Shown here in pieces: positions 40,280-42,768 of a DNA stretch of 42,768 bases (position 1 is its first letter; each line of letters opens with the position of its first letter). The position numbers and the translations under genes were made by a program. Source of the DNA: Candidatus Rifleibacteriota bacterium (GTDB lineage: Bacteria > Riflebacteria > Ozemobacteria > Ozemobacterales > Ozemobacteraceae); NCBI GenBank assembly GCA_029565415.1, contig JAKQOH010000004.1, positions 1-42,768 on the forward strand. Reading direction: 5' to 3'. The notes beneath the pieces are model-generated. The model was not told the origin of the DNA. It was given only the letters and a program-made list of their open reading frames with translations, and did no database searches.

Positions 40280-40309
40280 ATTATATCCTGGCATCCCCGT
40301 CATTTGCAA
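40280..40309 (-). promoter_or_regulatory. Promoter of the cbiM operon, probably leaderless
   Basis: On the minus strand TTGCAA (40309-40304) and a perfect TATAAT (40285-40280) are separated by 18 bp. The -10 ends 9 bp before the ATG at 40270, and no SD is present. There is no room for a cobalamin or nickel riboswitch. Confidence 0.65.
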
Positions 40310-40368
40310 GATCCGCGTCTCAAGGCAGCTTCAGAAGGATCCTCCCCTGGCAGCACGACCGGCTGGGG

Positions 40369-42768
40369 TCAGACGAACCGGCCCAGGAAGGATTTCACCG
40401 ACGTGACGATCCCGTCCACGATACAGTACACGACGGGAACGTAGGTCAGGGTCAACACCGTCGAGACGAGGAAGCCGCCGATGACCGTGATCGCAAGCGG
40501 CTGGTAGAAGTCGGCACCGGCCCCGATGCCGAATGAAAGGGGCAGCATGCCGAGAATCGTCGTGAGAACCGTCATCAGGATCGGGCGGATGCGGACGATG
40601 CCGGACTCGAGCGCGGCCTGTTCCCGGCTGATCTCGTGCGCCTTTCGGCGTTCGATGATGTTGTCGATCAGGATGATGCCGTTGTTGACGGCGATCCCCG
40701 CGAGCATGATGACGCCGATCATGGCCGTGATCGAGAACGCGAAGCCGTAGAGGTTGAGGAAGAGGATGACGCCGATGATTGAGAGCGGGATCGTGAACAT
40801 GATGATGAACGGGTAGGCAAGCGACTCGAACTGGCTGGCCATGATCATGTAGACGAGCAGCACCGAGGCGAAGAGGGCAATGCCGAGGTTGCGGAACGCC
40901 TCAACGCGCTCCTCCTCGTCGCCGCCGAAGGAGATCTCGCAGCCCGGCGGCAGCTTCACCTCCTTCAGGATCTTCGCGACGTCCTGGATGACGGCCTGGA
41001 GGGGCCGGTTCTCGATGTCCGCCTGGACCTTGACGATGCGTTTGAGATTTTTGCGTTCGATGCGTGTGTAGCCGCGTCCCTCATAGACGGTCGCGACCTG
41101 GGCCAGGTTGATGCTCGTCGACTCGTCCACGTTCACTTCGAGACGACGGAAGGCGTCGATGCGGTTCTTCACGTCGTCGGCGGCTTCGACGCGGATATCG
41201 TATTCCTCGTTGTCTTCCTTATACTGGCCGGCGATCGTGCCGTAGACATAGGAACGGACCATGCCGGCGACGGTGCCGAGATCGAGCTTGAGATCGCCGA
41301 GGCGGGTGCGGTCGAACTCGACCTTGATCTCGGGCCGGCCGGCCTTGACACCGCTGTCGAGATCCTTGAGGCCGGGAACGCCCTTGATCTTCTCGGCGAT
41401 CTCGAGGCAAAGCGCCTCGACGACGCGAAACTCGTCGCCGCTGACCTCGATCTGAACGGCCTTGCCGCCTTCCGGGCCGCCCATCTTCGGCTCGTTGAAA
41501 GCAAACGTGCGCGGCCCGGGAATGCCGGCGATCACCGGCCGCAGCTCACGGACGACGTCGTTGGTGGTGCGGGTGCGCTTCTCCTTGGGCAGGAGCACGA
41601 CGGTGATGTCCCCCTCGCCGAGCTTCAGGTTGGTGATGAGCTTCTCGATCTCGGGGACGGGCCGGAGCTTATCTTCCATAGCTTTTGCAATACCATCGAT
41701 CTTCTCGACCGAGGTGCCCTCGGGGGCCTCGAAATGCAGCACGAACGTGCCCCGGTCCATCTTCGGGAAGAACTCGAGCGGCGGCATGAAGGCGAAGGAT
41801 TTCCAGAACACGAAGAACATCAGGAAGAAGTAGGCCCACCGCCGCCAGGCCCGGGCGAGGATCCAGCCCAACAAAGCGGCGTAGAACCGCTTGAGCAGAT
41901 CCATCAGCGGCTCCCGCGGCTTCTTCCCGATCTTCAATCCGTAGGCGCACAGCAGAGGCACGACCGTGATGGCCACGACGAGCGATGCCAGCAGCGAATA
42001 GACGATGGTCGCAGACATGTTGGCGAAGATCTCTCCGACGACGCCGGGGACGAACGCGATCGGGACGAACACGACGACCGTGGTGAGCGTCGAGGCCAGG
42101 ATGGCAAGATACATCTCGTTCGCGCCTTCGATCGCGATCTCCTTGCGGTCCTTCTCGCCGCGTTCGACGAGCAGACGGTAGATGTTTTCGAGAACGACGA
42201 CCGAGTTGTCGACGATCATGCCGATGCCCAGCGCCAGGCCGCCAAGGGTCATCAGGTTGAGGGTCATGCCCTTCTTGAGCATCATCATCGCGAAGGTGCT
42301 GACGACGGCCAGGGGGATGCCGATACCGATGATGAAGGTCGAGCGCACATTCTTGAGAAACAGGAACAGCACGATGATCGCAAGCACGGCACCGGTCGTC
42401 GCGTTGTCCTTGACCATCTGGATCGAGTCGCGGATGAACTCGGAACTGTCGTTTCCTATAGATAATTTTATTTTATTTTTGTATTGCTCCTCGAGCTTCG
42501 GCAGCAGTTTCTTGACGGCATCCGAGATCTCGACGGGGTTCGCCCCGGCCTCTTTTTTGAGCGACAGCGTGACGGCCGGTTTCCCGTTCAACCGGGAGAT
42601 CGACTCGATTTCCTTGTACCCGTCCTCGACGCGGGCGATCTCGGACAGGTAGACGGGCCGGCCATCGACGTTTTTGACGACGATGCCGCCGAGGTCGCGC
42701 GGGGTGCGCACCTCGCCCTCGGAGCGGACGAGATACTTGAAGTTGCCCTCGGTGATGTTGCCGACCGG
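40369..42768 (-). CDS. RND-family efflux permease (AcrB/HAE1-like), N-terminus missing
   Basis: About 799 residues are visible; the frame stays open through the end of the window, so roughly the first 220 residues are missing. After part of the porter domain comes a TM2-TM6 block with GGLALGIGMIVDNSVVVLEN, carrying the TM4 Asp of proton-driven RND pumps. Then follow ASTLTTVVVFVPIAFVPGV, the second porter half starting KMDRGTFVLHFEAPEGTSVE, and a TM8-TM12 block with AGIAVNNGIILIDNIIERR and LPLSFGIGAGADFYQPLA. It works with a periplasmic adaptor and an outer-membrane channel, presumably upstream. The substrate is unknown; motifs lean to the HAE1 or multidrug group and not to CzcA. Confidence 0.9.
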   Translation of the reverse strand, partial: PVGNITEGNFKYLVRSEGEVRTPRDLGGIVVKNVDGRPVYLSEIARVEDGYKEIESISRLNGKPAVTLSLKKEAGANPVEISDAVKKLLPKLEEQYKNKIKLSIGNDSSEFIRDSIQMVKDNATTGAVLAIIVLFLFLKNVRSTFIIGIGIPLAVVSTFAMMMLKKGMTLNLMTLGGLALGIGMIVDNSVVVLENIYRLLVERGEKDRKEIAIEGANEMYLAILASTLTTVVVFVPIAFVPGVVGEIFANMSATIVYSLLASLVVAITVVPLLCAYGLKIGKKPREPLMDLLKRFYAALLGWILARAWRRWAYFFLMFFVFWKSFAFMPPLEFFPKMDRGTFVLHFEAPEGTSVEKIDGIAKAMEDKLRPVPEIEKLITNLKLGEGDITVVLLPKEKRTRTTNDVVRELRPVIAGIPGPRTFAFNEPKMGGPEGGKAVQIEVSGDEFRVVEALCLEIAEKIKGVPGLKDLDSGVKAGRPEIKVEFDRTRLGDLKLDLGTVAGMVRSYVYGTIAGQYKEDNEEYDIRVEAADDVKNRIDAFRRLEVNVDESTSINLAQVATVYEGRGYTRIERKNLKRIVKVQADIENRPLQAVIQDVAKILKEVKLPPGCEISFGGDEEERVEAFRNLGIALFASVLLVYMIMASQFESLAYPFIIMFTIPLSIIGVILFLNLYGFAFSITAMIGVIMLAGIAVNNGIILIDNIIERRKAHEISREQAALESGIVRIRPILMTVLTTILGMLPLSFGIGAGADFYQPLAITVIGGFLVSTVLTLTYVPVVYCIVDGIVTSVKSFLGRFV
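42457..42472 (-). repeat. 16-bp AT-rich string, copy 2 (inside the RND gene)
   Basis: The plus strand reads TATAGATAATTTTATT, identical to 16781-16796 in tonB. It is part of a 28-bp AT-rich island that encodes KNKIKLSIG on the minus strand with AAA, ATA and TTA codons, rare elsewhere in this gene. Confidence 0.6.

Overview
The window is a GC-rich (about 60% or more by eye) piece of a bacterial chromosome. It is densely coded, with genes on both strands and several 1-4 bp ATGA/GTGA-type overlaps. The cell has two membranes: there is a TonB-dependent receptor ending in Phe, an ExbB-ExbD-TonB motor, an RND efflux permease and a lipobox protein. No rRNA, tRNA, CRISPR array, transposase or phage gene was seen. 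Sequence alone does not fix the lineage; a deltaproteobacterium-like or candidate-phylum Gram-negative anaerobe would fit.

Region 1 (1-1891): a PP2C phosphatase (cut by the window edge), a GIDE-type membrane protein and a small J-domain protein. Region 2 (1987-7125): a compact five-gene operon of SAM methyltransferase, SPL-like radical SAM enzyme, ATP-grasp ligase, MFS transporter and a pyruvate-kinase-like protein that lacks a catalytic Thr. I do not recognise this set and consider it the best candidate for an undescribed pathway (synthesis and export of a small molecule). Region 3 (7141-14398): a perfect palindrome between convergent genes, an M20 peptidase, a YfhO-like membrane protein, an excisionase-type HTH regulator and a large membrane-bound SpoIIE/RsbU-type phosphatase.

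Region 4 (14509-27667) is a metal or metallophore uptake island. On the plus strand lie a DUF364-type protein, ExbB, ExbD, TonB, a methyltransferase and a Nudix hydrolase. On the minus strand lie a binding protein, a FecCD-type permease, an ABC ATPase, a HypB/UreG-like GTPase, a stand-alone ABC ATPase with an extra N-terminal domain, a second DUF364 protein and a THEP1-like NTPase. A TonB-dependent receptor diverges from the minus-strand operon. Three short reading frames (30-36 aa) fill gaps in this island, and a TAGTAGC-like motif recurs in its control regions.

Region 5 (27681-36272): two secreted proteins (beta-propeller; SH3b plus amidase), a lipoprotein, the heat-shock pair hsp20 and htpG sharing an identical 14-bp promoter-region motif, a PrxQ peroxiredoxin with a cysteine-less thioredoxin-like partner, and an ankyrin-repeat protein. 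Region 6 (36392-42768): a secreted protein of unknown function, an ECF-type cobalt/nickel importer (cbiM-PDGLE fusion, cbiQ, cbiO) and an RND efflux permease cut by the window end.

Two patterns recur at window scale. Several genes have a good -10 box only 6-9 bp before an ATG that lacks a Shine-Dalgarno sequence, suggesting leaderless mRNAs. Many GC-rich genes also carry one short island of AT-rich synonymous codons, and two of these islands share an identical 16-bp string.
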